From CAZLGM01 sp964623625 (lineage in GTDB: Bacteria; Desulfobacterota; Desulfobulbia; Desulfobulbales; Desulfocapsaceae): 64,000 nucleotides of DNA. Position 1 is the stretch's first letter. Every line of letters starts with the position of its first letter. The notes below the pieces were generated by a model, which saw nothing but the letters and a program-made list of their open reading frames with translations, did no database searches and was not told the DNA's origin. Both the position numbers and the translations under genes were made by a program. Below, piece after piece: positions 9,138 to 18,257 of this stretch. The DNA lies in assembly GCA_964623625.1 (NCBI GenBank), contig CAZUUJ010000009.1:1-64000 (forward strand). The letters run 5' to 3'.

Positions 9138-10257
9138 ACGGATATTTCTATCTCCTCCCCATATGGGGGGACGTGAGCTTGACTTTGTCCATCAGGCGTT
9201 CGAATCTAATTATATCGCTCCTGTGGGCCCTCAGATCAATATGCTCGAAAAAGAGTTCTCAGAGGAGGTCGGCAGTAAATACAGTGCCGCTGTCAGTTCC
9301 GGCACTGCCGCTCTTCATCTGGCACTCAGGTACTGCGGAGTTGGGCGGGGTGATGAGGTAATCTGCTCGTCCTTAACTTTCATTGCCAGCGCCAATGCCA
9401 TTCTTTATCTAGGCGCAAAACCACTCTTTGTCGATTCCGGATTGACCGACTGGAACATGGATGCCCGGATGTTTGTTGATACTATTAAAAAAAGGGCAGA
9501 GATCAACGGTCTGCCAAAAGCGGTTGTCCTCGTGCACCTGTACGGACAATCCGCTGATATCGACCCGATAAAAGAATGTTGTGATCAATTCGGAATTGCA
9601 CTAATTGAGGATGCCGCCGAAGCTCTTGGAGCAACATATAAAGGCAGGGCTCCCGGAACGTATGGCATGGCCGGTATTTTTTCTTTTAACGGCAATAAGA
9701 TAATCACTGCTTCCAACGGCGGTATGGTAGTCTCGGATGATCAACAGCTGATTGAAAAAATGAAATTCTGGGCGACTCAGGCACGGGATGATGCACCCCA
9801 TTATGAACATAGTGAAATGGGATATAATTATCGAATGAGCAATATTGTCGCGGCCATAGGTCGTGGTCAATTGACTGTTCTGGGCGACAGGGTGAATGAA
9901 AAGAGGGCGATCTTCCAGTACTATAAAGATGAACTTGGAGACTGTCCGGGCATTTCATTTATGCCCGAGCCGGAACACGGTCGCTCAACAAGGTGGCTCA
10001 CCTGTATTACCGTTGATGAAAAAAAATTCGGAGCTACCAGGGAAGCCATCAGAATGGCACTGGAAGAAGAAAATATTGAGTCCAGACCGCTGTGGAAGCC
10101 GATGCATCTTCAGCCACTGTTGAAAGAATATGAAATGATAGGCGGCGCTGTTTCCGAGCAGCTTTTTCAAACAGGCCTCTGCCTGCCTTCCGGCACTGCC
10201 ATGACCGATAAAGACATGGACCGCATCGTATCGGTTATTCAAAATTGTCGGTGTTAA
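9124..10257 (+). CDS. pglE: PLP-dependent sugar aminotransferase, PglE-like
   Basis: A DegT/DnrJ/EryC1/StrS-family enzyme that converts a 4-keto NDP-sugar to the 4-amino sugar using glutamate and PLP. From the ATG at 9124 it has 377 residues. The opening FLSPPHMGG and SNYIAP (29-33) closely follow Campylobacter PglE. SSGTAALHLAL (58-68) binds the cofactor phosphate, EDAAEALG (162-169) holds the Asp contacting the pyridine nitrogen, and SFNGNKIITASNGG contains the Schiff-base Lys192. The start overlaps the acetyltransferase stop by 14 bases. It would act on the product of the WbpM/PglF-like dehydratase immediately downstream. Confidence 0.9.
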   Translation: MAENKRIFLSPPHMGGRELDFVHQAFESNYIAPVGPQINMLEKEFSEEVGSKYSAAVSSGTAALHLALRYCGVGRGDEVICSSLTFIASANAILYLGAKPLFVDSGLTDWNMDARMFVDTIKKRAEINGLPKAVVLVHLYGQSADIDPIKECCDQFGIALIEDAAEALGATYKGRAPGTYGMAGIFSFNGNKIITASNGGMVVSDDQQLIEKMKFWATQARDDAPHYEHSEMGYNYRMSNIVAAIGRGQLTVLGDRVNEKRAIFQYYKDELGDCPGISFMPEPEHGRSTRWLTCITVDEKKFGATREAIRMALEEENIESRPLWKPMHLQPLLKEYEMIGGAVSEQLFQTGLCLPSGTAMTDKDMDRIVSVIQNCRC

Positions 10258-10269
10258 GCAAAACAGGGA

Positions 10270-12123
10270 ATGCAATTGAAAGATAGGGTAAAGAAGATAC
10301 TGCTCAACAGATGGGCGGCATTCATCCATGACCTTTGTTGGGTTCCTGTCGTCATGTGGTTGTCCTACTGGATTCGTTTTAATCTTGGAACAATACCCGG
10401 TAATTTTCATCAGGGGTTCTGGAATCTTCTTTTAATTATTATTCCCGTGCAGGGGATAGCTTATTGGTTGTTTGGTCTTTATCGGGGAATCTGGCGATAT
10501 GCTTCTCTCCAGGATCTTACTCGAGTTGTTAAAGCGGTTTTGTTGGGGCTAGGCCTGATGGTGATCTGTGCCTTTTTCTGGTTCCGTCTCCATATGATTC
10601 CAAGGAGTGTTTTTTTTCTCTATCCAATCCTGCTCATTTTAGGACTATCGGCTCCGCGAATTATATACCGATGGTTGAACGAACGCCGGCTTGATTTACG
10701 GGTGGTAAGTCCAAAACGGACATTAATTGTCGGTGCCGGCAGTCATGGTGAACAGCTTTTACGGGATCTTAGTCGGCGGCCTGAGTATTTACCGGTTGCC
10801 CTACTTGATGATGATCCGGATAAATATGGCAGAGAGATACACGGCATCAGGGTCAGGGGAGCGATCGACGATCTTCAGGAAATTATAACCGGTTTCTCAG
10901 TTCAACTTGTATTGGTCGCCATTCCCTCTGCCAACCGGTCGGTAATCAGTAAAATAGTTGAATTAACTGGAAAAAATGATGTTGAATGCAGGACATTGCC
11001 GAGTACAGTCGAACTGGTCAACAAAGAAATAGATATTAATATGATCAGAGCTGTAACCGTGGAAGACATTCTTGGTCGTGAACCGGTTGCCATTGATAAC
11101 ACTGCCATTGCCAGATTTATTATGTCCAAGAGTGTCCTGGTTACCGGAGGTGGTGGCTCTATCGGGTCGGAATTGTGTCGACAGATCGCTTATCAGAAGC
11201 CGGCCAGTCTGATTGTTCTGGAGCACAGCGAATTCAATCTCTATTCCATAGAACAGGAAATTCGCCGAAAATATCCTGAAATACAGCTCTATTGCGTCCT
11301 GGGAGATGTCAAGAACCGGGATAGAGTCAACTGGCTTTTTCAAACCTATCAACCTCAAGTCGTTTTCCATGCGGCCGCCTATAAGCATGTACCGATGCTT
11401 GAGGAAAACCCTGCGGAAGGCGTTTTTAATAATATTTTCGGCACAATAACAGTTGCCGAAACAGCCTGGCAATACGGAGTGGATAAATTTGTTTTTGTTT
11501 CCACCGATAAGGCAGTGAATCCGAGCAACGTAATGGGAGCGACCAAACGAATTGCCGAGATCTACTGCCAGAATCTTAACGAGCGTTCAGACACTCGATT
11601 CATTACAACTCGTTTCGGTAACGTTATCGGATCCGCCGGATCGGTTGTGCCCCTTTTTCAGCAACAGATAGAGGAAGGCGGGCCGGTAACCGTCACCCAT
11701 CGGGATGTAAAACGGTATTTCATGACAATACCGGAAGCGGTTGGCCTGATTCTTCAGGCGACGATTATGGGAGAAGGCGGGGAGATATTCGTCCTTGATA
11801 TGGGAGAGCAGGTGCTAATAAGGGAAATGGCCGAACAGATGATTCGACTCAGTGGTTTCCGTCCGGGATTGGATATTGAAATCCGATATATCGGGCTACG
11901 AGCCGGTGAGAAAATGCACGAGGAACTCTTTCATAACATGGAGAATCATGAGCAGACTTCACACTCAAAGTTGCGGCTTGCCCAAAGTCGCCAGATTGAG
12001 TGGGATTGGCTGAAAGATGAGCTCGTTGCCCTAAAAGAAGCGGTAGAAAGAAGGGAAGTCAAACGGCTGCGTCGACATCTGAACAATATTGTACCGGAAT
12101 ATCAATATGATGCCGATGAATAA
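10270..12123 (+). CDS. pglF: Membrane NDP-sugar 4,6-dehydratase, PglF/WbpM-like
   Basis: Full-length (617 residues) polysaccharide biosynthesis protein of the WbpM/CapD/PglF class, which dehydrates UDP-GlcNAc to the 4-keto-6-deoxy intermediate. Four membrane helices lie in the first 135 residues. A first Rossmann-like fold follows (IVGAGSHGEQ, from 153), then the catalytic SDR domain with TGGGGSIGSE (292-301), GDVKNR and AAAYKHVPMLE. The active site has the M-x3-K arrangement (Met422, Lys426) characteristic of WbpM rather than Tyr-x3-Lys. It ends the sugar-primer block running from 7021. The dehydratase, aminotransferase and acetyltransferase together would supply a diacetamido-trideoxy sugar to the PglC-like enzyme. 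Confidence 0.92.
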   Translation: MQLKDRVKKILLNRWAAFIHDLCWVPVVMWLSYWIRFNLGTIPGNFHQGFWNLLLIIIPVQGIAYWLFGLYRGIWRYASLQDLTRVVKAVLLGLGLMVICAFFWFRLHMIPRSVFFLYPILLILGLSAPRIIYRWLNERRLDLRVVSPKRTLIVGAGSHGEQLLRDLSRRPEYLPVALLDDDPDKYGREIHGIRVRGAIDDLQEIITGFSVQLVLVAIPSANRSVISKIVELTGKNDVECRTLPSTVELVNKEIDINMIRAVTVEDILGREPVAIDNTAIARFIMSKSVLVTGGGGSIGSELCRQIAYQKPASLIVLEHSEFNLYSIEQEIRRKYPEIQLYCVLGDVKNRDRVNWLFQTYQPQVVFHAAAYKHVPMLEENPAEGVFNNIFGTITVAETAWQYGVDKFVFVSTDKAVNPSNVMGATKRIAEIYCQNLNERSDTRFITTRFGNVIGSAGSVVPLFQQQIEEGGPVTVTHRDVKRYFMTIPEAVGLILQATIMGEGGEIFVLDMGEQVLIREMAEQMIRLSGFRPGLDIEIRYIGLRAGEKMHEELFHNMENHEQTSHSKLRLAQSRQIEWDWLKDELVALKEAVERREVKRLRRHLNNIVPEYQYDADE

Positions 12124-13408
12124 ACGGGTAGCCGATATTCCGGGCAGAGGGCCAGTTGTTGTCTGGGGCAATGGTTTGCTGCTTGTTCTTTTATTCGTTT
12201 TTTCCACAGGCTATGCATATCTCAATGCCAGGAATGACTGGTATGGCGATATATTTCTCTTAACCTTGTTGTGTTTAGCTCTTCCTCGATTATTAGGTTG
12301 CTCTGAGAAGCTGAAAACATTCTATAACAGGGCTTCGTTCTTTTTAGCAGGATACCTCGGGCTGGCGTTGATCAGCATCTTGGTTGGTCAGTCCGATTAC
12401 GTGAATGATAACTGGTTCATTAAATCATTCTTCCGAATTATCCCAGTGTTTCTTATAGTTCTGTCAACAAGACTACACAATATGTTTGAAGTAAAACTAC
12501 TTGAATATCTATTACCCGGGTTAACCCTGATCCTCGCTGTGACAATTCTTGCTGTCCACTACGAGTTGCTTGATAAACAATCGTTAAAGTTTCTTACTCC
12601 GTGGCGTGTTGTCGACACTATCGGCAATACCAAGGTATTCAGTTTTTATCTGGTATTTATGATGTGGGTCGCTATTGGCTTCCTTTGGAGAAAGGGAAAA
12701 CAGCAAACGGCAGTGTCCATTATTGTCTGTTTTATTACCATTTGGGCGCTTTTCACAACAACATCAGAATCGGCGCAACTTGCTGTCATTTGTAGCTTAT
12801 TGGTTTTTGGATTGGCCCATCTTAAGATAAAGAAAGGTCGTTACTGGGTCTACCTGTCAGTCAGTTTGATCTTTTTGCTGATTCCGCTTCTTTGGCTTAT
12901 TTTTTATCCGATCATGAGCCAGAATCCTTGGAATATCTATAATGACTCATCTTCCTTTCTTCGGCAAAACTGGGCAATTGGCGCCAGGATCTATCTGTAT
13001 GAGTTTTGTTCCGAGATGGTGCGCAAACAGATGATCTTCGGTTACGGATTTGGTTCGACTCTTGAAATTCCCATTCCAAGCGGAAAACTTCCCGGCTGGA
13101 GTCTGTTGCCAGGTGGACATCCACATAACCTGGTCTTTCTGATTTTGCTTGAGCATGGAATGATAGGTTTTTTATGGTTATCAACCATGTTTGTCCTTTT
13201 CTTTAATCGACTGTATAAGCTAATCAAACAAAAAATAGAGGAACCTGCAGTTTGGGCTTTACTGATCAGCGGAATTGTGATCTTTTCGTTGAGTTTTTCA
13301 ATTTGGTATCCTGATATTGTCTTGACCTATGGATGGTACTTTGTTTTTCTGTTGATCCTCACTGATAAAATTACACTTGGTGGCAGCAAAGAGTTGGCAA
13401 AAAGCTGA
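12107..13408 (+). CDS. O-antigen ligase/polymerase-like membrane protein
   Basis: A polytopic inner-membrane protein of about 433 residues with some ten to twelve hydrophobic helices. A large periplasmic loop around 280-345 carries YGFGST and GGHPHNLVFLILLEHG, the HxHN-type signature of the Wzy_C/WaaL family that moves a glycan from undecaprenyl pyrophosphate to an acceptor. Several in-frame starts exist: TTG 12089 and ATGs at 12107, 12110 and 12116. I take 12107; all overlap the upstream dehydratase. With the Wzm/Wzt exporter nearby, a ligase role is more likely than a Wzy polymerase role, because ABC-exported O antigens do not need Wzy. The two cannot be separated by sequence alone. Confidence 0.78.
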   Translation: MMPMNKRVADIPGRGPVVVWGNGLLLVLLFVFSTGYAYLNARNDWYGDIFLLTLLCLALPRLLGCSEKLKTFYNRASFFLAGYLGLALISILVGQSDYVNDNWFIKSFFRIIPVFLIVLSTRLHNMFEVKLLEYLLPGLTLILAVTILAVHYELLDKQSLKFLTPWRVVDTIGNTKVFSFYLVFMMWVAIGFLWRKGKQQTAVSIIVCFITIWALFTTTSESAQLAVICSLLVFGLAHLKIKKGRYWVYLSVSLIFLLIPLLWLIFYPIMSQNPWNIYNDSSSFLRQNWAIGARIYLYEFCSEMVRKQMIFGYGFGSTLEIPIPSGKLPGWSLLPGGHPHNLVFLILLEHGMIGFLWLSTMFVLFFNRLYKLIKQKIEEPAVWALLISGIVIFSLSFSIWYPDIVLTYGWYFVFLLILTDKITLGGSKELAKS

Positions 13409-13469
13409 TAGTATCAATCCGGTATGTTTTGGATGACTGAATTGAACGACTTGACGATACAATAGATAT

Positions 13470-14180
13470 ATGATGAGATTTTTTAAGAAAAAACAGGCTA
13501 ATGTTCTATCCGATTTAGGGCCGTTATATCATAATTATTCGTTTTTCGGTGTGGACAATGAGCAATTGCCTGGAAATTGCGTTCTTAACCAGAAGGCTAA
13601 GGCACCTATACTTACAGCCTACATTGCCTATGCCATTGCCAAGTCAAAGGAAATTTCACAGGAGACTGTCTCTTTTACCGAGCTGTTCTGCGCAGATGGA
13701 TATTACGCCATGGTGGCAGCAAGACTCGGTTGCGAAAAAAGCATTGGTATCGATAACAACAGAGACAATTTTTTTCAAAACGCACCTGTTATTGCCCAGA
13801 GACTGAAAATACCAAATGTCGAATTCATTCAACAGGATATTGTTCCTGGTGCGGAATTGCCCCGGACTGATATTGTAGCCAATGTCGGTGGTCTGTATCA
13901 TGTCGATTGTCCTCGAGAGATCCTTGAACTCTCTTACGCAACGGCAAACCAATATTTGATTGTACAGAATGTGGTGTCCATGGCAAACGACGAGGATGAT
14001 TATTTTGAATGTCCTGCTCCGGGATGGAGCTGGGGAAACAGATATAACCGAAAATCGTTTGATAAGCTTGTGAGATCCGTTTGCAGCGATGTTATCGATA
14101 CCCACTTTAACAAACTCGATGGTAACCAAAAGCTGGAAGACAGAGGCAGTGTCTATTATTTGATCGGTAAAGATAAATAA
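13470..14180 (+). CDS. Class I SAM-dependent methyltransferase
   Basis: A soluble protein of 236 residues. FTELFCADGYYAMVAARLG (about 68-86) is a variant SAM-binding loop with Cys-Ala-Asp-Gly in place of the usual Gly-x-Gly, followed by IGIDNN, the acidic ribose-binding strand. The layout recalls the CmoB-like/DUF1698 methyltransferases, but those usually act on tRNA and this one sits inside a glycan locus, so a sugar or lipid-carrier methylation is more probable. The start is ATG 13470 (or 13473). It precedes the ABC exporter genes by a 73-base gap. The substrate is unknown. Confidence 0.72.
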   Translation: MMRFFKKKQANVLSDLGPLYHNYSFFGVDNEQLPGNCVLNQKAKAPILTAYIAYAIAKSKEISQETVSFTELFCADGYYAMVAARLGCEKSIGIDNNRDNFFQNAPVIAQRLKIPNVEFIQQDIVPGAELPRTDIVANVGGLYHVDCPREILELSYATANQYLIVQNVVSMANDEDDYFECPAPGWSWGNRYNRKSFDKLVRSVCSDVIDTHFNKLDGNQKLEDRGSVYYLIGKDK

Positions 14181-14253
14181 TGCCAAGTCCCTGTATCCAA
14201 ACAGATATGAATGTAACAAAACCTATCGTGCAAATAAACCTGTAGCGTCGTCA

Positions 14254-15057
14254 ATGTTGAACTCTTTAAAAACACTCATCAATCAGGTAGTTGAGCAGAG
14301 GCAACTGATTGTAACTTTATCCAAGCGGGAAATAGCCACCCAGTATATCGGCTCTCTCCTTGGTATGGTATGGGCCTTTATTCATCCTCTTATTATGATC
14401 CTTGTTTTCTGGTTCATCTTCAGTATAGGATTTCGCGTCCAACCAAAGAACGACGTTCCTTTTGTTGTCTGGCTGACAGCCGGGATGGCTCCCTGGTTTT
14501 ATTTTTCAAATATTTTGACCGGAAGTACCTCCGTTATTGTCGCCAACGCCAATCTGGTAAAGAAAACACTCTTTCCTTCAGAGATCCTTCCCATTGTAAA
14601 ATCTATTTCCGGGCTGGTAACGCATGTGTTTTTTCTTCTGATTCTCTTGGCGTTGATGTTTTTCCAACAACTCGAGTTGTCATTTTACTATTTCCAGTCC
14701 ATTTATTATCTGTTCTGCCTTCTGGTTTTTGTTTTGGGGCTCTCGTGGCTGCTTGCTGCCTGCAACGTATTTATCCGGGATGTGGCCCACCTTGTCGCAA
14801 TTATTGTCCAGGTCGGTTTCTGGGCTACCCCGATTTTCTGGGATATCAATATTATGCCGGAAAAAGTTCGATTCTTCCTTAAACTCAATCCGGTCTACTA
14901 TTTTGTCCAGGGGTATCGTGAGTCTTTCATCTTTTTTATTCCATTCTGGAAACATCCTTATCAGACCCTCTATTTCTGGATTGTTACCATCAGCCTGTTC
15001 GTCGGCGGTATCTATGTGTTTAAACGGCTTCAACCTCAATTTGCCGACGTTCTCTAG
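14254..15057 (+). CDS. wzm: ABC glycan exporter, permease (Wzm-like)
   Basis: Transmembrane subunit of an ABC-2-type polysaccharide exporter, 267 residues with six hydrophobic segments. The N-terminal amphipathic stretch with SKREIATQYIGSLLG matches the interface helix of Wzm/KpsM/TagG permeases, and LVKKTLFPSEILPIV is the conserved cytoplasmic coupling region. It moves an undecaprenyl-pyrophosphate-linked glycan across the inner membrane. The stop codon abuts the ATPase gene, so the two subunits are made together. The symbol follows the O-antigen nomenclature; a capsule or other surface glycan exporter would look the same. Confidence 0.9.
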   Translation: MLNSLKTLINQVVEQRQLIVTLSKREIATQYIGSLLGMVWAFIHPLIMILVFWFIFSIGFRVQPKNDVPFVVWLTAGMAPWFYFSNILTGSTSVIVANANLVKKTLFPSEILPIVKSISGLVTHVFFLLILLALMFFQQLELSFYYFQSIYYLFCLLVFVLGLSWLLAACNVFIRDVAHLVAIIVQVGFWATPIFWDINIMPEKVRFFLKLNPVYYFVQGYRESFIFFIPFWKHPYQTLYFWIVTISLFVGGIYVFKRLQPQFADVL

Positions 15058-15066
15058 GTGAATGAC

Positions 15067-16362
15067 ATGAATCCAACCGAGTCGGCAGAATCTATCATAA
15101 ATGTGCAGGGTGTCAGCAAGGTATTCAAGCTCTATCAGAGGCAACTTGAGAGGATTAAGGAAGTTGCCTGTCTGCCTTTTGGTGGAAAAAAATATCACCG
15201 ACCCTTTGTCGCCTTAGATGAAGTTTCGCTTTCTATTGGTCGGGGAGATACCATCGGCATAATAGGTAAAAATGGTTCCGGCAAGTCTACTCTTTTGCAG
15301 ATTATATGCGGTATTCTTCAACCGACCTCAGGCTCGGTTCATGTAACCGGCCGTGTTTCGGCCCTTTTAGAACTCGGAGCCGGTTTCAATCCGGAATTTT
15401 CCGGTCGGGAGAACGTGTATTTGAACGGCTCAATACTTGGTATGAGCAGGGAAGAGATGGATAACTGCTTCGATGATATTGCTGCATTTGCCGATATCGG
15501 CGACTTTATTGATCAACCGGTTAAAAATTACTCAAGTGGCATGTATGTACGGTTGGCTTTCGCAGTAGCCATTAATGTCAATCCGGACATCCTCATTGTC
15601 GATGAGGCGCTATCTGTGGGAGATATATCGTTTCAGGCTAAATGTTTTGAAAAATTCAGGGAGTTCCAGGAGCAGGGGGTGACCATTCTTTTTGTCACCC
15701 ACTCTATGAACCTGGTCACCCGTTACTGCAATAATGCTTATCTCCTCGACCACGGGAAAATCATTCAATCCGGAGCAGCCAAGGACGTGGTTGACACCTA
15801 TAACAGGCTTTCCGCAGGAACAAGCCCAATTAAAGATAATTCGAATGGCGCGTCACCGGATGAGATGCTGGTTCGACACCTGAGAAACAGCGAATCCAAA
15901 TATCGGACAAATCCTAATGAAAACAGGTACGGTAACGGCAAGGTCGAGATCATCGAGGTCGGTATACGCGATATCAATGGGAAAGAGTCCAACACCCTTA
16001 TTCATGGCGAGAAATACGTGTTCTGGTTCAAAGCGCTCTTCCATGAAACTATTGAACACCCCATCACCGCTTACACGGTTAAAGACGTCAAAGGTTTTGA
16101 CCTGTGCGCCTCCAATACACATTTCCAGAATCTACAAATAGGTCTTACCCAAGAAGGTGAAATCCTGCTAACGACCTTTGAACATCGAATGATGCTCAAT
16201 CCAGGAGGGTACCTGCTCTCTTTTGGGTGTGCCGGATTTAAGGAGCAAAAATATGTGGTTTATGATCGGCGTTATGATGTCCTGACATTTGAGGTGGTTT
16301 CGGACAGGGGCAGTACAGGTGTTTTTGATCTTGATTCAAAAATCACTGTCACCAGGAGCTAG
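15067..16362 (+). CDS. wzt: ABC glycan exporter ATPase with carbohydrate-binding tail (Wzt-like)
   Basis: Nucleotide-binding subunit of the exporter, with an extra domain. Numbering from the GTG at 15058: Walker A GKNGSGKS (70-77), signature NYSSGM (157-162), Walker B LIVDEALSVGD (179-189) and switch His215. After about residue 275 a beta-rich extension of 150 residues (GKVEIIEVGIRD onward) resembles the Wzt C-terminal glycan-binding domain of E. coli O8/O9a, which recognises the capped non-reducing end before export. An AGGTGA element at 15056-15061 favours the ATG at 15067 over the GTG at 15058. The tail implies that a terminal modification gates export; the large methyltransferase proteins at 16374 and 21579 are candidates. 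Confidence 0.9.
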   Translation: MNPTESAESIINVQGVSKVFKLYQRQLERIKEVACLPFGGKKYHRPFVALDEVSLSIGRGDTIGIIGKNGSGKSTLLQIICGILQPTSGSVHVTGRVSALLELGAGFNPEFSGRENVYLNGSILGMSREEMDNCFDDIAAFADIGDFIDQPVKNYSSGMYVRLAFAVAINVNPDILIVDEALSVGDISFQAKCFEKFREFQEQGVTILFVTHSMNLVTRYCNNAYLLDHGKIIQSGAAKDVVDTYNRLSAGTSPIKDNSNGASPDEMLVRHLRNSESKYRTNPNENRYGNGKVEIIEVGIRDINGKESNTLIHGEKYVFWFKALFHETIEHPITAYTVKDVKGFDLCASNTHFQNLQIGLTQEGEILLTTFEHRMMLNPGGYLLSFGCAGFKEQKYVVYDRRYDVLTFEVVSDRGSTGVFDLDSKITVTRS

Positions 16363-16373
16363 GAAAGCGGATT

Positions 16374-18257
16374 ATGCTGTCGAAAAAATATAAACAATCT
16401 GCAGAAGGTATCTGGTCAAGAGATGATGGCAAGGCGGTTGCTTACGCTGATGTTGGTGATGCCGAAGACCGTATGCTTAAGTTGGTTGAGAATACCAATG
16501 ATATTTCTGTTGCCTCCGATGAACTTCAGAAACAGATTACCGATTGGCCGACGGAATGCCATCTGTCACCATTGAGAGGGAATATTTTTGCTCCCTTTGA
16601 CTTTTCAGGTTTTAAATCATTTCTGGAGATCGGCTCCGGGTGTGGTGTTATGACCAGGGTGGTGGCGGAAAAATATCCCGACCTGCAGATTGTAGCTCTG
16701 GAAGGAAGTGAGAAAAGGGCGAGAATCACAAGGGCCCGCTGTCGTGACCTTGAAAATGTTACTGTTTGTCGTGATTCAGTTGCCAGCTTTGAACCTCAGG
16801 AGCGTTTCGACTGTATCACCTTGATTGGAGTTCTTGAATACAGTCCAAGTTTTTGCAATGATACAGATCCGTTTTTAACCATTTTAACAAAAGTGCGTCA
16901 ATGGTTGAAACAAGATGGCCTACTGATCATCGCGATTGAGAACCAGCTTGGACTCAAGTATTTCAGCGGTTGTACGGAAGATCACAGCGGCAGACCATTC
17001 ACAGGTGTCAGCAATGGTTACAAGCCCGCGACATTCCGAACAACAGGCAAAGAAAAACTGCTTGAAATTCTTTGCAATGCCGGTTTTACCGATAATGAGT
17101 TCTTCTATCCTTTTCCCGACTATAAGCTGACCCGTCTGCTGCTGCGCGATGAGTCCTTTGGTCAGGAAGAGCTGAAAAAGAGTCATCTGCCGGCTCAGTT
17201 TCCATCACGGGATTACACCGGAAACAAAGAGCGTTTTTTTGATGAGGCCCAGGCCTGGAAGATACTTGGCGACAACGGGTTAACCGGGGATATGGCCAAT
17301 TCCTTTCTTATTTTTTCAGGTAATGGCGAATTTTCTATCAACACCATAACAGAGCCGTGGCTTGCGCGTTTTTTCTCCTGTTCCCGGAGAAAACAATTTC
17401 TTACCCACACTGTTGTCAAGGAAGATCAGTCCGGTCTGATCGCTGAAAAAAGTTTGTCGTTTCCCGAACTTCAGAAAGAAGATATATCGAATAGTCCTAT
17501 CACTCATCATATCGGTTCGGAAAAATACCTGTCCGGAGCACCTTACAGTCTGACTTTTTCTCATCAGGTCCTCAGAAAGGAGTGTTTTCTCCAGCTTATT
17601 CGCTATTTTAGGCCATGGGTCGACTATCTTAAAAAACAGGCAAAACCCATAATCGAAGAAAATGATCCCATAGACGATTTTGTCTCAGGGAGGTTGCTTG
17701 ATTGTCTACCTTCCAACTTTATTGTTGGTGAAGACAAAACGATGCGGATTTTCGATCAGGAATGGGAATACAGCAAACGGCTTGAGGTCGGTTTTCTTCT
17801 GTTCCGCGGAATCTATCGCGAACTGAGCGTTCATCAGTATTTTCTTGAACGAACAGATCTTTTTTCCGGCCGGTACAATACCTATTTTGACGTCACTTCC
17901 AACCTATTTCATGAGTTCGGATTCGATCTCACCGAAAACAGACTGAAGAAGTATATCAGCCAAGAGGTTGACATCCAGACCCATCTTGTTGTTTATAATT
18001 TCAACAGTGGACAGATACGCGATTACTTGCATCATTTCTTTTCTCAACCAAGAGATGAAAAGATGAGTTTTTACCGGTTCATTCGGGCCGGCGGTACAGA
18101 ATATCTTGCACACCTCACCAGAGAGAATAAAGAACAGAAAGAACAGCTTGAAGCAGCCATCAGAGAACTTGATGAAATGAAATCCTGTTTCAGCTGGAAA
18201 TTTGGCAGGCTTGCGACCTATTTCCCAAGGTTGCTGAAAAACCGGGAACGAAAGTGA
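16374..18257 (+). CDS. Methyltransferase with kinase-like motif and C-terminal coiled coil; candidate chain terminator
   Basis: A 627-residue multidomain protein. The SAM-binding loop FLEIGSGCGVM spans 83-93. A conserved NQLGLKYFSGCTEDHSG segment (190-206) marks a family of glycan-locus methyltransferases. A second region has DCLPSNFIV (443-451) and FDQEW (460-464), spaced like the D-x4-N catalytic loop and metal-binding Asp of protein or aminoglycoside kinases; Lys359 could be the beta-3 lysine. Residues 580-605 form a short heptad coiled coil and the end is basic. E. coli WbdD has the same order (methyltransferase, kinase, coiled coil) and caps O9a chains. Placement right after the Wzt-like ATPase with a glycan-binding tail supports a capping role. 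Kinase activity is inference only. Confidence 0.7.
   Translation: MLSKKYKQSAEGIWSRDDGKAVAYADVGDAEDRMLKLVENTNDISVASDELQKQITDWPTECHLSPLRGNIFAPFDFSGFKSFLEIGSGCGVMTRVVAEKYPDLQIVALEGSEKRARITRARCRDLENVTVCRDSVASFEPQERFDCITLIGVLEYSPSFCNDTDPFLTILTKVRQWLKQDGLLIIAIENQLGLKYFSGCTEDHSGRPFTGVSNGYKPATFRTTGKEKLLEILCNAGFTDNEFFYPFPDYKLTRLLLRDESFGQEELKKSHLPAQFPSRDYTGNKERFFDEAQAWKILGDNGLTGDMANSFLIFSGNGEFSINTITEPWLARFFSCSRRKQFLTHTVVKEDQSGLIAEKSLSFPELQKEDISNSPITHHIGSEKYLSGAPYSLTFSHQVLRKECFLQLIRYFRPWVDYLKKQAKPIIEENDPIDDFVSGRLLDCLPSNFIVGEDKTMRIFDQEWEYSKRLEVGFLLFRGIYRELSVHQYFLERTDLFSGRYNTYFDVTSNLFHEFGFDLTENRLKKYISQEVDIQTHLVVYNFNSGQIRDYLHHFFSQPRDEKMSFYRFIRAGGTEYLAHLTRENKEQKEQLEAAIRELDEMKSCFSWKFGRLATYFPRLLKNRERK

Noticed and set aside
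10963..11472. Long minus-strand open frame inside the WbpM/PglF-like gene
   Set aside because: It lies wholly antisense to a gene with strong domain support and shows no motif of its own.
13656..14219. 187-codon minus-strand frame opposite the methyltransferase
   Set aside because: Antisense shadow of a supported gene; composition and motifs do not suggest a real protein.
14680..15198. 172-codon minus-strand frame across the Wzm/Wzt junction
   Set aside because: Antisense to two confidently identified exporter genes, with no recognisable domain.
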